From positions 1 to 51,527 of the forward strand of contig JAILDV010000059.1 in the NCBI GenBank assembly GCA_024688885.1: 51,527 nt of DNA. Direction: 5' to 3'. Every line of letters starts with the position of its first letter. Position 1 is the first letter of the stretch. Both the position numbers and the translations under genes were made by a program. The notes under the pieces are model-generated. The model was not told where the DNA came from. It did not search any database and saw nothing but the letters and a program-made list of their open reading frames with translations. Source of the stretch: Bacteroidaceae bacterium (lineage in GTDB: Bacteria; Bacteroidota; Bacteroidia; Bacteroidales; Bacteroidaceae). Positions 40,795 to 50,104 of the stretch are shown piece after piece.

Positions 40795-41066
40795 GGATAG
40801 CCCTTACACAGGATTAAGAATGCCCCTTAAGCAGAAGTGAGAATACCCCTTAAGCACGAACGAGTATAGCCTTGACACAGAAGCGAGAATATTAGTGACA
40901 TCGAGCTGAGTATATTAGTGACGCATGATGTTGTATACGAGTGACATTGAAAGGTGTATACGAGTGACGTGTTAGACAGGGTGAGATACCGAGACATGTA
41001 TGGGTGAGACACAGTTTGGTGTATGGGTGAGACACAGTTTGGTGTATGGGTGAGACACCTCAACAG
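40795..41066. repeat. 23-bp-period array, long locus (12 units)
   Basis: Twelve head-to-tail units span exactly 272 bp: eleven of 23 bp and one of 19 bp (40979-40997). Unit starts are 40795, 40818, 40841, 40864, 40887, 40910, 40933, 40956, 40979, 40998, 41021, 41044. Units at the right share GTATGGGTGAGACAC; those in the middle share GTATACGAGTGAC or GTATATTAGTGAC; those at the left read GAATRCCCCTTAAGCA. The second half of each unit varies. The GH51 terminator precedes it. The frame is not kept (23 is not a multiple of 3), so it is not coding. Confidence 0.9.
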
Positions 41067-41170
41067 CGGTGGGCGAGCAAAGAGGGAGCAGCTGTATTAT
41101 TTAGTGCCAAACTCCAATGGACCACCATGTGTAATATAAAACAAATTTGGATGAAAATGTATAACTCAAC
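41067..41170. repeat. Conserved tail following the 23-bp array, copy 2
   Basis: It shares with 2492-2598 the ordered blocks GCGAGCAAA, TTTAGTGC, AATGGA, CACCATG and GGATGAAAATGT, at similar spacing. No gene is seen. Confidence 0.75.
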
Positions 41171-41189
41171 TTTGACTTCGTCGAGCTAA

Positions 41190-41335
41190 AGGTTCTGAAG
41201 TAGTTAAGTAGTCAGTAGTTAAGTAGTTAAGCCGTTACTCTGTCAATGGGAAGTCGCACGGCATCGGTAATGGCTTAACTCCTGTCCGTAGGACGAGCGT
41301 AGCGATAACTACTTAACTACAAAAAAGTTGAGTAC
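41190..41335. repeat. Inverted GTAGTTAA repeat set
   Basis: AGTAGTTAAGTAGT units (about 41190-41232) and ACTACTTAACTAC units (about 41309-41321) are inverted to each other. The part between includes GGCTTAACTCC, complementary to the left side, and CTGTCCGTAGGACGAG. It lies just before the CE1-type gene's 3' end. Confidence 0.7.
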
Positions 41336-41349
41336 AAGCGAAACTTGAA

Positions 41350-42369
<1,020 letters not shown>

Positions 42370-42378
42370 TTAAGTCTC

Positions 42379-42615
42379 CAAGTTTTATTTATTTGAAGTT
42401 AATGAAGTGAGCGCTGCACTTAGTTGACAATTGACAGTTGACAGTTGACAATTAGGCTGACGCGATGCTTACACCCCGCATGGCAATTCCTCATTCCTAA
42501 TTGGCTTCGCCGAGCTAAAGGTTCCTCATTCCTAATTTTCATTGAATGGGTATCGTCGTTAACTCCTTTAACTTCGATTACGTCGAACGCAGCGATAACT
42601 CCCGAAAGTTAAGTC
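42379..42615. repeat. Composite short-repeat block upstream of the CE1-type gene
   Basis: It starts with the sequence seen at 36754, continues with TTGACAA/TTGACAG heptamers, then a 33-bp stretch (42453-42485) that is the reverse complement relative of 3198-3230, CCTCATTCCTAATT units and AGGAG/TTAACTCC pieces. No gene is seen. Confidence 0.8.
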
Positions 42616-42639
42616 AATTCTCAATTCAAAAAGGCCCAA

Positions 42640-43008
42640 TCATTTCCAGAACACAAAATATACTGCTGCTACAAGGCAGAGGAAGGCAGCTGCATGGTTC
42701 CAATGGAGGTGTTCGCCTTGGAACATGAGGGAGGCGATGATGGTAAAGACGGTGAGGGAGACGACCTCCTGAATCACTTTCAACTGCACCAACGAGTAGG
42801 GACCGCCATTGCCCACAAAGCCCAGTTTGTTGGCGGGTACCTGCAACGAATACTCGAAGAACGCGATGCCCCATGAGAAGACAATCACCAGCCACAGGGG
42901 CCAACTGTTGGAAATGTTCATCTGTTGCAGTTTCAGATGTCCGTACCATGCCAGCGTCATAAAGATGTTACTGCCGATGAGCAGCAATATCGTGTAAAGT
43001 CCATTCAT
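42640..43008 (-). CDS. DUF486 / DMT-like small membrane protein
   Basis: The 122-residue inner-membrane protein starts MNGLYTILLLIGSNIFMTLAWYGHLK and has four hydrophobic segments: about 5-22, 31-50, 70-93 and 100-120. The start and the F-M-T-x-A-W-Y-G-H-L-K motif are those of the DUF486 family, distantly like drug/metabolite transporters, whose function is unknown. The preceding in-frame ATGs at 43011 and 43125 are less likely; a -7-like TACCTTCG on the minus strand (43033-43040) lies before 43008-43011. Confidence 0.8.
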   Translation of the reverse strand: MNGLYTILLLIGSNIFMTLAWYGHLKLQQMNISNSWPLWLVIVFSWGIAFFEYSLQVPANKLGFVGNGGPYSLVQLKVIQEVVSLTVFTIIASLMFQGEHLHWNHAAAFLCLVAAVYFVFWK

Positions 43009-43128
43009 CATAATCGTTTTCAATTTTGCTGCGAAGGTACGGCTTTTTTTCAAAAAAATGATGTCAATTAAATCTTTTTTGTCAACTTTGCGTCTTGTTA
43101 GTAGATTACATCGAAAAATCATCAAGCA

Positions 43129-43632
43129 ATGAACGAGGAAACGGAACAGTTACTGTCCGAATTAGAGAGGATTGTCGTGGAGCGGCAAGACTGGCTTTTC
43201 CGTTTTGCTTATATGCGAATCGGTGTGAGGGAAGATGCAGAGGATGTGGTGCAAGAGGTGCTGCTGAACGTGTTTCGGCGATTGAGGGAGAAGATGCATG
43301 TGGAGAGTCTGGAGCAGTATGTCATCCGTTCCATCAGCAATGCCTGCAAAGACTACTTTCGACGAAGACCGCTCAGCATCGTTCCACTCGACAAAGCAGA
43401 GCAAGTACCCGTCCATGAAGGCGACAAACAGATACATGAGGAGTTTGTGAGAATCAACAAATTGCTGGATACGCTGCCTCAGGAACAATCGGAAATCGTG
43501 CGACTGAAATGCTACGACGATTTGACCTTCAAGCAGATAGCCGAACTGCAAGACATCCCTGAGGCAACAGCAAAGTCACGATACCGATATGCTATCATGC
43601 ACTTAAAGAGTAAGATGAGAGGTGACAGTTGA
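43129..43632 (+). CDS. ECF sigma factor, module A
   Basis: The 167-residue sigma factor has region 2 (residues about 15-75: W-L-F-R-F-A-Y-M-R, D-A-E-D-V-V-Q-E-V-L-L-N-V-F) and region 4 (about 108-163: L-L-D-T-L-P-Q-E-Q-S-E-I-V-R-L-K, F-K-Q-I-A-E-L, A-K-S-R-Y-R-Y-A-I). A membrane anchor protein and a lipoprotein follow on the same strand, so it is likely controlled by them. CAACTTTG (43083-43090) is a possible -7 element. GAGGTGACAGTT repeats follow its stop. Confidence 0.88.
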   Translation: MNEETEQLLSELERIVVERQDWLFRFAYMRIGVREDAEDVVQEVLLNVFRRLREKMHVESLEQYVIRSISNACKDYFRRRPLSIVPLDKAEQVPVHEGDKQIHEEFVRINKLLDTLPQEQSEIVRLKCYDDLTFKQIAELQDIPEATAKSRYRYAIMHLKSKMRGDS

Positions 43633-43753
43633 GAGGTGACAGTTGAGAGGTGAAAATTGACCAATTTCTAAATTACCAAATAAATTGTACATTGTAAATT
43701 GTCAAATTGTAAATGCTTTCTTACAACATACAAAACTTCATGTATTGAACGAT

Positions 43754-44164
43754 ATGAATAACGAGAACATCAACATTCCCGAGGAGGACTTCAACGAAGG
43801 GTTGGAGGACATCGAGCAGATGCTCAACCCCCAATGCGAGTTCAAGGCATCAGACACCTTGAAGGACGAGGTGCTGGCTCGTGCAAGGCAGGAAGTGAAG
43901 CCTCAACGCAAGGTCAAGATTTGGCCATGGGTGGCTGCTGCCTGTGCTGTCGGCTTCCTGATGTTGTGGCTCACCCCACCAGAGAAGACGCAGAGGGACG
44001 AAGTCCTCCATGCCTATCTGGTCAGTGCTTATCATGCAAAGCATCAGCTGGAGGTATCTAACCAGATGGATGCACGCGAATCCTTCGAAGACATCGAACG
44101 GAGATTGAGGATCGAAGGAGTGCAACTGAAAGAAGAATTCAAAATGTCAAATCAAATCTATTAA
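43754..44164 (+). CDS. Single-pass membrane protein, putative anti-sigma partner of module A
   Basis: The 136-residue protein starts MNNENINIPEEDFNEGLEDI. It has an acidic cytoplasmic part (1-54), one transmembrane segment (about 55-73, K-I-W-P-W-V-A-A-A-C-A-V-G-F-L-M-L-W-L) and an extracytoplasmic helical part. Size, topology and position behind an ECF gene are those of an anti-sigma factor, although no zinc HxxxCxxC motif is present. The start at 43685 is rejected because it runs through repeat DNA. It is followed after 11 bp by a lipoprotein gene. Confidence 0.65.
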   Translation: MNNENINIPEEDFNEGLEDIEQMLNPQCEFKASDTLKDEVLARARQEVKPQRKVKIWPWVAAACAVGFLMLWLTPPEKTQRDEVLHAYLVSAYHAKHQLEVSNQMDARESFEDIERRLRIEGVQLKEEFKMSNQIY

Positions 44165-44175
44165 CTCAAGAAACA

Positions 44176-45369
44176 ATGAAAAAGATGATATTCATGGCTG
44201 CACTCTTGGTCAGTGTGTATGCCTGCAAAAACGAAACAACCAACGACAATCTGCCTATGCCATCCACCTTCCCAGAACTCTTTGATGGTTTGCTTCAACA
44301 GGGGGGACATTTGCATGTGGACATCTATAGTGACGATTCTGTTCGCACCGATTATCATTACGAATGGTTCGACCTTTATCAGGACAAACGGACATACGAT
44401 GTGGATATGGATACAACCCTGATTGACGGAACCCATCTTAACGACTCCATTGCTGACATGGTGGCTGAAATGAGAGCCGTAGAAGACAGTGTGGCAAGAA
44501 CAGAGATGATGATTCGCGATTATGCCCAAAAGGGGGTGCAGCACTTGGAGGAGAAGTACATTCACCAATCTGCCAAGTACTACAAATTCGAGAGCCATCT
44601 CAACGGAAAGGATTCCATCGAGTTTGTCATTGCCACCAAGGAGCTGACCGGTTCACTTCCCGAAGACTGCAAGAAGGATGATTTCAGAGAGAGTTTCAGA
44701 TATTATCCTGAATTCTTCCACTATTTTTACACACATAAAACAAACGGGGATAATTACGTGAGCTTATCTTACCATCGCGAAGAACGTGTCAAAGGCAAGA
44801 AAGCCACCAATGAGGAAGAGATTCGCAAGTTGTTGCTTGATTACATCGCTAAACAAAAGGGAACAAAGGAATATCATGTTCAGTATCTGATAGACGAGGG
44901 AAAGGATTGCGATCAGTCTTCCATCACCTTCCATTCACGCAAGAACAAAGAAAAGGTGCATATGGAGGGAACTCTTTATGTGCTTCCAGGCACTGGCAAG
45001 GAAAAAATCAGGAATGTGGAGGAATTGCGTTCCATGTTGAAGGAATTCACAACCACCCACTATGCCGGGTATTTGAATTATCATTATGTGGACAAAACTT
45101 TTGACATGACGGAATGTGACCGGTACACGAATCAACTGATGGAATTGACCATCGGTGATGAACGCCCATGGGATAGCGTCGCCAATTTGTTCCATGTGCA
45201 GATAGGAAACTACTGGAAGGGAGAAGGTCTCAAAATCCTCATGCTGAAGCCCATCAACAGTTCTTACTTCATGCCATACCTCGAATGGATGGAAATAAAG
45301 AGCATCCACAACAAGGAGATTGAATGGCTGCCCGGATATGAAGGAGGTTATTTGAACACAAGAGAGTGA
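44176..45369 (+). CDS. Lipoprotein of unknown function in ECF module A
   Basis: The 397-residue protein starts MKKMIFMAALLVSVYAC, a lipoprotein signal with Cys17. The rest is mixed alpha/beta, charged, with many Tyr and Asp/Glu, without a motif I recognise. As the third gene of the ECF operon, 11 bp behind the anti-sigma candidate, it could be the sensor that informs it from outside, or a regulated product. A 75-bp dispersed repeat begins right after the stop. Confidence 0.7.
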   Translation: MKKMIFMAALLVSVYACKNETTNDNLPMPSTFPELFDGLLQQGGHLHVDIYSDDSVRTDYHYEWFDLYQDKRTYDVDMDTTLIDGTHLNDSIADMVAEMRAVEDSVARTEMMIRDYAQKGVQHLEEKYIHQSAKYYKFESHLNGKDSIEFVIATKELTGSLPEDCKKDDFRESFRYYPEFFHYFYTHKTNGDNYVSLSYHREERVKGKKATNEEEIRKLLLDYIAKQKGTKEYHVQYLIDEGKDCDQSSITFHSRKNKEKVHMEGTLYVLPGTGKEKIRNVEELRSMLKEFTTTHYAGYLNYHYVDKTFDMTECDRYTNQLMELTIGDERPWDSVANLFHVQIGNYWKGEGLKILMLKPINSSYFMPYLEWMEIKSIHNKEIEWLPGYEGGYLNTRE

Positions 45370-45382
45370 AAAATGGAAAGTG

Positions 45383-45516
45383 AAAGATGCGATTGAGCGA
45401 GTGCAAAGGGCAAGCTTGTTTGAAACTATGCCGAGCGTGAGCATCTTCGGCGAAGCCAACAGTGAAAAAATCATATTACTGGCTCATTGAATGGTCGGTT
45501 ACTTAGATTTTTCACT
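45383..45516. repeat. 75-bp dispersed element, copy 2, and hairpin arm
   Basis: 45383-45458 repeats 2628-2702. 45497-45516 (GGTTACTTAGATTTTTCACT) is one arm of the 4761-4833 inverted repeat with one mismatch. No gene lies in the 257 bp between the lipoprotein and trpB2. Confidence 0.8.
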
Positions 45517-45552
45517 ATTCAAGCTCACTTGAAAAAACATTTCCGACTTTTC

Positions 45553-45585
45553 TTTGGTCACTATTCACTTTTTTTCGTACCTTTG
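45553..45585 (+). promoter_or_regulatory. Promoter of the trpB2-GH35 operon
   Basis: TTTG at 45553-45556 and TACCTTTG at 45578-45585, 21 bases apart; ATG at 45627. Confidence 0.7.
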
Positions 45586-45626
45586 TGGCAAATTCATTCT
45601 AATTTGAAACTAAAACCAAAACAACA

Positions 45627-46991
45627 ATGAGCACAAAACAAAAACGCTTCCTCCTTTCGGAGAATGAAATTCCAACGCAGTGGTATAACATCCAGGCAGA
45701 CATGGTGAACAAGCCACAGCCACCTATCCACCCTGCCACAAAGCAACCATTAGGAGTTGACGACCTCGCACACATCTTCCCCCGCGAGTGCTGTGTGCAG
45801 GAACTGGACACCACACATGCTTGGATTGACATTCCTGAGGAAGTGCTTGATAAATATAAGTATTACCGCAGCACACCACTGGTGCGTGCTTACGGTCTTG
45901 AAGAGGCTTTGGGCACTCCTGCCCACATCTATTTCAAGAACGAGAGCGTTAATCCACTCGGTTCGCATAAGATTAACTCTGCCCTGCCCCAATGCTACTA
46001 TGCCAAGATGGAGGGCACCACGAACGTGACCACTGAGACGGGTGCAGGTCAGTGGGGTGCCGCCCTCTCTTATGCAGCTAAGCTCTATGGTCTGGAAGCC
46101 GCTGTCTATCAGGTGAAAATCACCATGCAGCAGAAGCCTTACCGCAGCAGCATCATGCGCACTTTTGGCGCAGCCGTGACGGGTTCGCCTTCCATGTCCA
46201 CCCGTGCCGGCAAGGACATCATCACCAAAGACCCGACACATCCAGGTTCTCTCGGCACTGCCATCTCAGAGGCTGTCGAGCTCGCCACCACCACCCCCAA
46301 CTGCAAATACACACTCGGTTCTGTGCTGAACCACGTGGGTCTGCACCAGACCATCATCGGTTTGGAGGCTGAGAAGCAGATGGAGATGGCTGGCGAATAT
46401 CCCGACATGGTGATTGCCTGCTTCGGCGGCGGCAGCAACTTCGGTGGCATCGCCTTCCCATTCATGCGTCACAACATCCTCGACGGCAAGAAGACTGAGT
46501 TCATCGCTGCCGAGCCAGACAGCTGTCCAAAGCTCACACGCGGTCAGTTCCGCTACGACTTTGGCGACGAGGCTGGTTACACACCTCTGCTGCCTATGTT
46601 CACGTTAGGTCACAACTTCAAGCCCAGCAACATCCATGCAGGCGGTCTGCGCTACCACGGTGCTGGCGTCATCGTCTCTCAGTTGCTGAAGGACGGTCTG
46701 ATGAAGGGTGTGGACATTCCACAGCTCGAAACTTTTGAAGCTGGTATGCTCTTTGCCCGCACTGAGGGTATCATCCCTGCTCCTGAAAGCACTCACGCCA
46801 TTGCCGCCACTATCCGCGAGGCAAACAAGTGCAAGGAGACTGGCGAAGAGAAGGTCATCCTCTTCAACCTTTCTGGTCATGGTCTCATCGATATGCCAAG
46901 CTACGAGGCATACATCAACGGTGACCTGCAGAACTACACCGTCACAGATGAGGAAGTGGCGAAGAACATCGCTGAATTAGACAAACTCTAA
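45627..46991 (+). CDS. Tryptophan synthase beta chain-like protein, TrpB2 type
   Basis: The 454-residue PLP enzyme has the TrpB fold: N-P-L-G-S-H-K115-I-N-S-A (Schiff-base Lys), T-E-T-G-A-G-Q-W-G and the phosphate-binding F-G-G-G-S-N. The longer N-terminus and the S-H-K-I-N-S (rather than A-H-K-I-N-N) are TrpB2 traits. TrpB2 condenses indole with serine and often works without TrpA, for example to recycle indole. No other trp gene is nearby. Its last base is shared with the start of the GH35 gene (TAATG). Confidence 0.9.
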   Translation: MSTKQKRFLLSENEIPTQWYNIQADMVNKPQPPIHPATKQPLGVDDLAHIFPRECCVQELDTTHAWIDIPEEVLDKYKYYRSTPLVRAYGLEEALGTPAHIYFKNESVNPLGSHKINSALPQCYYAKMEGTTNVTTETGAGQWGAALSYAAKLYGLEAAVYQVKITMQQKPYRSSIMRTFGAAVTGSPSMSTRAGKDIITKDPTHPGSLGTAISEAVELATTTPNCKYTLGSVLNHVGLHQTIIGLEAEKQMEMAGEYPDMVIACFGGGSNFGGIAFPFMRHNILDGKKTEFIAAEPDSCPKLTRGQFRYDFGDEAGYTPLLPMFTLGHNFKPSNIHAGGLRYHGAGVIVSQLLKDGLMKGVDIPQLETFEAGMLFARTEGIIPAPESTHAIAATIREANKCKETGEEKVILFNLSGHGLIDMPSYEAYINGDLQNYTVTDEEVAKNIAELDKL

Positions 46992-49108
46992 TGAGAATTA
47001 AACACATTTTATTTACACTTTTAGTCTCTTGTGCTGCAACTGCTGTGGCACAAGAGACTTTTCGTTTTGGGACGAACGTCAATCCCGACGGCGTGAAATT
47101 CGAGGTGGATTCACGCGGTTTCATCATCAACGGAAAGCATGTGCTGCCCGTGATGGGCGAGATTCACTATGCCCGTGTACCCGAAAGGGAATGGCGGCGT
47201 GAGATTCAGAAGATGAGGGCAGGTGGCATCACCATCCTTTCCACTTATGTCTTCTGGATTCATCATGAGGAGGAAGAGGGGCATTGGAATTGGGAAGGCA
47301 ACAAGAATCTGCGACGTTTCATTGAAGTCTGTCAAGAGGAGCAGATGCCGGTGGTGCTGCGCATCGGACCGTTCTGTCATGGCGAGGTCTATCAAGGAGG
47401 GTTCCCCGTATGGTTGGCTGACAAGGCACAAAGCAATCCTCAACAGTATAAATTGCGCACCACGGCAACAGGTTTCTTGGCTGCCACACGCAATCTCTAC
47501 AGCAACATCTTCCAACAGGTGAAGGGCTTGCAGTGGAAAGATGGCGGCCCCATCGTGGGCGTGCAGATTGAGAACGAATGCCGAGGACCTTGGAGCTATT
47601 ACATGGCGCTGAAAGATATGGCAACAGAAGTGGGCTTCGACACGCCCTTCTACACCCGAACGGGTTGGCCGAAACTGAACGGCAACGAGGAGTTTGGCAA
47701 GATGCTCCCCCTTTATGGCGACTATGCCGACGGCTTCTGGGACAGAGTTCTGACCGACATGCCGGGCAGCTACAAGGATGCCTTCATCATGAAGGACACC
47801 CGTCTCTCTGCCGTCATCGCCACCGAAGCCCTTGGCACCCATCAAGACACCAAGATGGAGGAGAAAGACCTCTCCTACCCCTACCTCACCTGCGAGTTGG
47901 GTGGTGGCATGATGCCCTCCTACCACCGTCGCATAAACATGAGCGGCAAGGAAGTGAAGCCCCTCGCCATCTGCAAGTTAGGCTCTGGCAGCAACCTTCC
48001 GGGCTACTATATGTACCACGGCGGCACCAACCCCTACAACCCCAAGCATACGATGGCCGAGACACAGGCCACCAACGTGACCAACTACAACGACATGCCC
48101 CTGATGACCTACGACTTTCAGGCACCCCTCGGCGAGATGGGACAACCCAACTGGACGGCATGGCACGAAAGCCGACTCCTGCACCAGTTCTTGGCTGATT
48201 GGGGTGAGGAACTGAGCCAGATGGACGTTGACACCCTCTCGGAACACTATGCCCGTCGCGGCTCCTTCGAGTTCTTCAACGACTATGTGCGCATCCTCAA
48301 CGAAGGCGGCTCATCATACGTGACCCCACGCAACCTCCAACTCTCAACTCTCAACTCACAACTGTCAACTCTCAACTGTCAACTGTCAACTGTTATTGAT
48401 TGGGCAACCGTTGAACCTTTCTGCAAAGCTGACGGCATACTTTATTTCATCGCCATCGAAGGGAAGAAGCCTCAACTCTCCATTAACGGCAAGGTCATCA
48501 CCGCCAAGCTCAACAAACCTTTTAAGGCAGCCGGCATGACCTTCTGTGTGCTTTCGAAGGAGAAGGCGATGACTGCCTACAAGATTGAAGGAAAGCTACA
48601 CTACTCTGACGGCATCCTTTACAAGGACGGTGCTCGCATCATGGAAGAGACGTGGAACACCCTACCCACCAAGGTCAATTATGCGCTTGCTCAAGAGCAT
48701 GGCGGATTGCGTGATATAAAGATGGGCAGTCAGAAAGTGGCAGCACAGCCGACTGAGGAAGATTTCAACAAGGCTGCTACATGGGTTATCAGCAATTTGA
48801 ACGAACTGAACGAGAACCTTGACCTCTATCTCCAAATCTCCTACCGAGGGGATGTTGCCCGCATTTATACAGACGGGCAACTCGTCGAGGACAACTTCTG
48901 GAACGGCAAGCCCATGCTCGTCCGCCTCTCCGACCTTGTCGGCAAACGTGTGGAACTCAAGATTCTCCCCCTCGGCAAGGACTACCCCATCTATTTGCAG
49001 AAGGAGCAGAAGGCGGAACTGGACAAATCACCTAATGGCATCCTCCTCTCACTGGATGGCATTCAGGTGATTGAACGAAGCACCCAAGAATACACAACAG
49101 AAGAGTGA
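46991..49108 (+). CDS. Secreted GH35 beta-galactosidase with in-frame heptamer insertion
   Basis: The 705-residue enzyme has a signal peptide (ending ATAVAQ) and the GH35 barrel: V-M-G-E-I-H-Y-A-R-V-P, acid/base Q-I-E-N-E196, nucleophile T-C-E302-L-G-G-G-M. It cleaves beta-galactosides; the physiological substrate is not evident. The start overlaps the TrpB2 stop by one base, so the two are translationally coupled. Residues about 449-467, LQLSTLNSQLSTLNCQLST, are coded by eight tandem heptamers that elsewhere lie between genes. They sit at the linker between barrel and C-terminal domains, so activity may be kept. Confidence 0.88.
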   Translation: MRIKHILFTLLVSCAATAVAQETFRFGTNVNPDGVKFEVDSRGFIINGKHVLPVMGEIHYARVPEREWRREIQKMRAGGITILSTYVFWIHHEEEEGHWNWEGNKNLRRFIEVCQEEQMPVVLRIGPFCHGEVYQGGFPVWLADKAQSNPQQYKLRTTATGFLAATRNLYSNIFQQVKGLQWKDGGPIVGVQIENECRGPWSYYMALKDMATEVGFDTPFYTRTGWPKLNGNEEFGKMLPLYGDYADGFWDRVLTDMPGSYKDAFIMKDTRLSAVIATEALGTHQDTKMEEKDLSYPYLTCELGGGMMPSYHRRINMSGKEVKPLAICKLGSGSNLPGYYMYHGGTNPYNPKHTMAETQATNVTNYNDMPLMTYDFQAPLGEMGQPNWTAWHESRLLHQFLADWGEELSQMDVDTLSEHYARRGSFEFFNDYVRILNEGGSSYVTPRNLQLSTLNSQLSTLNCQLSTVIDWATVEPFCKADGILYFIAIEGKKPQLSINGKVITAKLNKPFKAAGMTFCVLSKEKAMTAYKIEGKLHYSDGILYKDGARIMEETWNTLPTKVNYALAQEHGGLRDIKMGSQKVAAQPTEEDFNKAATWVISNLNELNENLDLYLQISYRGDVARIYTDGQLVEDNFWNGKPMLVRLSDLVGKRVELKILPLGKDYPIYLQKEQKAELDKSPNGILLSLDGIQVIERSTQEYTTEE
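48339..48394 (+). repeat. Eight heptamers within the GH35 gene
   Basis: Eight 7-bp units, AACTCTC, AACTCAC, AACTGTC and AACTGTT types, run without gap over 56 bp inside an open reading frame. The same units (as TGTCAACTGTCAA or the complement) occur in noncoding DNA at 2230, 3231-3260, 36810 and 42421. Confidence 0.92.
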
Positions 49109-49114
49109 CAAAAT

Positions 49115-49180
49115 CGACATCGTCGACATCGGTTTGCCGACATCGACGATGTCGGTTGGTCGATGTCGACGACGTCGGCA
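49115..49180. terminator. Clustered CGACATCG palindromes between convergent genes
   Basis: The stretch holds several copies of CGACATCG or its complement, including a 19-bp perfect palindrome at 49137-49155 (CCGACATCG-A-CGATGTCGG). The outer part can pair too (TTGCCGACATCG and GACGTCGGCAA). It lies directly after the GH35 stop and before the anti-sigma gene's end, so it could act as a two-way terminator. Confidence 0.55.
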
Positions 49181-49214
49181 AAGAGGTTGTGGAAGCCCCC
49201 TTAAAGGGGATGTG

Positions 49215-49628
49215 TCATCGTGGCAAGGGCTGCCCTTTCAGTCGGGCACGAATGTTCATGATGTCAAATATGTTGTAGGTGATGCTAATGATGCCGAAAC
49301 TCATCAACAAAAATAGGGCTACTGCAACAATCATGCGGGAGTTTTCGCTGAACCACTGAAGGAGGGCAATTTGGGTGCGGAAGGTGAAGAGGGGGACATC
49401 AGCAGGCATGGAAAGAAGGAAGACCATGCCGGCAGCACCACCGATGATACCTGCCACAAAGGTGACCACCATCGCCATCTTGTAGCGACGGAGTGTTGCC
49501 TCCTGATACTGTTTGATGTACTCCACAGCATCGAGACGTTTGGTGAGCGATGCCATGAACGCATCGCTGTCGTCGAAATGGGGCTTTTGAGCGAGGAAAA
49601 GTTCCTCAAGGGCTTTATCTTTGTTCAT
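49215..49628 (-). CDS. Two-segment membrane protein, putative anti-sigma partner of module B
   Basis: The 137-residue protein starts MNKDKALEELFLAQKPHFDDSDAFMASL. It has a cytoplasmic head (1-48) and two transmembrane segments (about 50-73 and 99-124). It overlaps the preceding sigma gene by 4 bases (ATGA), the usual coupling of sigma and anti-sigma pairs. No zinc-binding anti-sigma motif is visible. A role as membrane-bound inhibitor is inferred from topology and coupling only. Confidence 0.7.
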   Translation of the reverse strand: MNKDKALEELFLAQKPHFDDSDAFMASLTKRLDAVEYIKQYQEATLRRYKMAMVVTFVAGIIGGAAGMVFLLSMPADVPLFTFRTQIALLQWFSENSRMIVAVALFLLMSFGIISITYNIFDIMNIRARLKGQPLPR

Positions 49629-50101
49629 ATCTTCAGTCTTTCTTTTAGTTTGTTGCGTCCTCGTGAGAGTTGTTGCTTGACGGCATCCTCGGAGGATTCC
49701 GTGATGGTGGCTATCTCTTTGATGCTGTATCCACTGAGGTAGAACAGCGTGATGGCAGAGCGCTCCTTGGGAGGGAGGGTGCGAAGGGCGAGGTAGAGGT
49801 CTTGGTGGGCAAAGGAGGATTCAGCAGAGGTATTGCCAATGAGTGTTCGTGCTGCTTCGATGCTCTCCATCGTCCGACAACTCGCCTTGTGGTTAAGGAA
49901 CGTGTTGTGGGCAATCTTGAAGAGCCATGAACGGAACTTCCCCTTATCCTGATACCCTGCTGAGGAAAGGTAAGCCTTGACCAGAGCATCTTGTGCCAAG
50001 TCGTCGGCATCATCCTTCTTGCCACAGCAGAGGGCGAGCAAGAAGCCGCGTAGTGCCTCCTGCTCACGCTCAACGTGGGTGATGAATTCTTCTCGTGTCA
50101 C
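49625..50101 (-). CDS. ECF sigma factor, module B (GTG start)
   Basis: The 158-residue factor has region 2 (F-L-L-A-L-C-C-G-K-K-D-D-A-D-D-L-A-Q-D-A-L-V-K-A-Y, F-R-S-W-L-F-K-I-A-H-N) and region 4 (L-R-T-L-P-P-K-E-R-S-A-I-T-L-F-Y, S-I-K-E-I-A-T-I-T-E-S-S-E-D-A-V-K-Q-Q-L-S-R-G-R). The start is GTG at 50101, with no in-frame ATG before region 2, and only 3 bases separate it from the stop of the upstream membrane gene, so translation is probably coupled. The anti-sigma candidate overlaps its 3' end by 4 bases. Confidence 0.88.
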   Translation of the reverse strand: MTREEFITHVEREQEALRGFLLALCCGKKDDADDLAQDALVKAYLSSAGYQDKGKFRSWLFKIAHNTFLNHKASCRTMESIEAARTLIGNTSAESSFAHQDLYLALRTLPPKERSAITLFYLSGYSIKEIATITESSEDAVKQQLSRGRNKLKERLKI

Positions 50102-50104
50102 GGG

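Noticed and set aside
40795-41066. CRISPR array
   Set aside because: The 23-bp total period is too short, the units grade into each other, spacers are not independent, and no cas gene is in the window.
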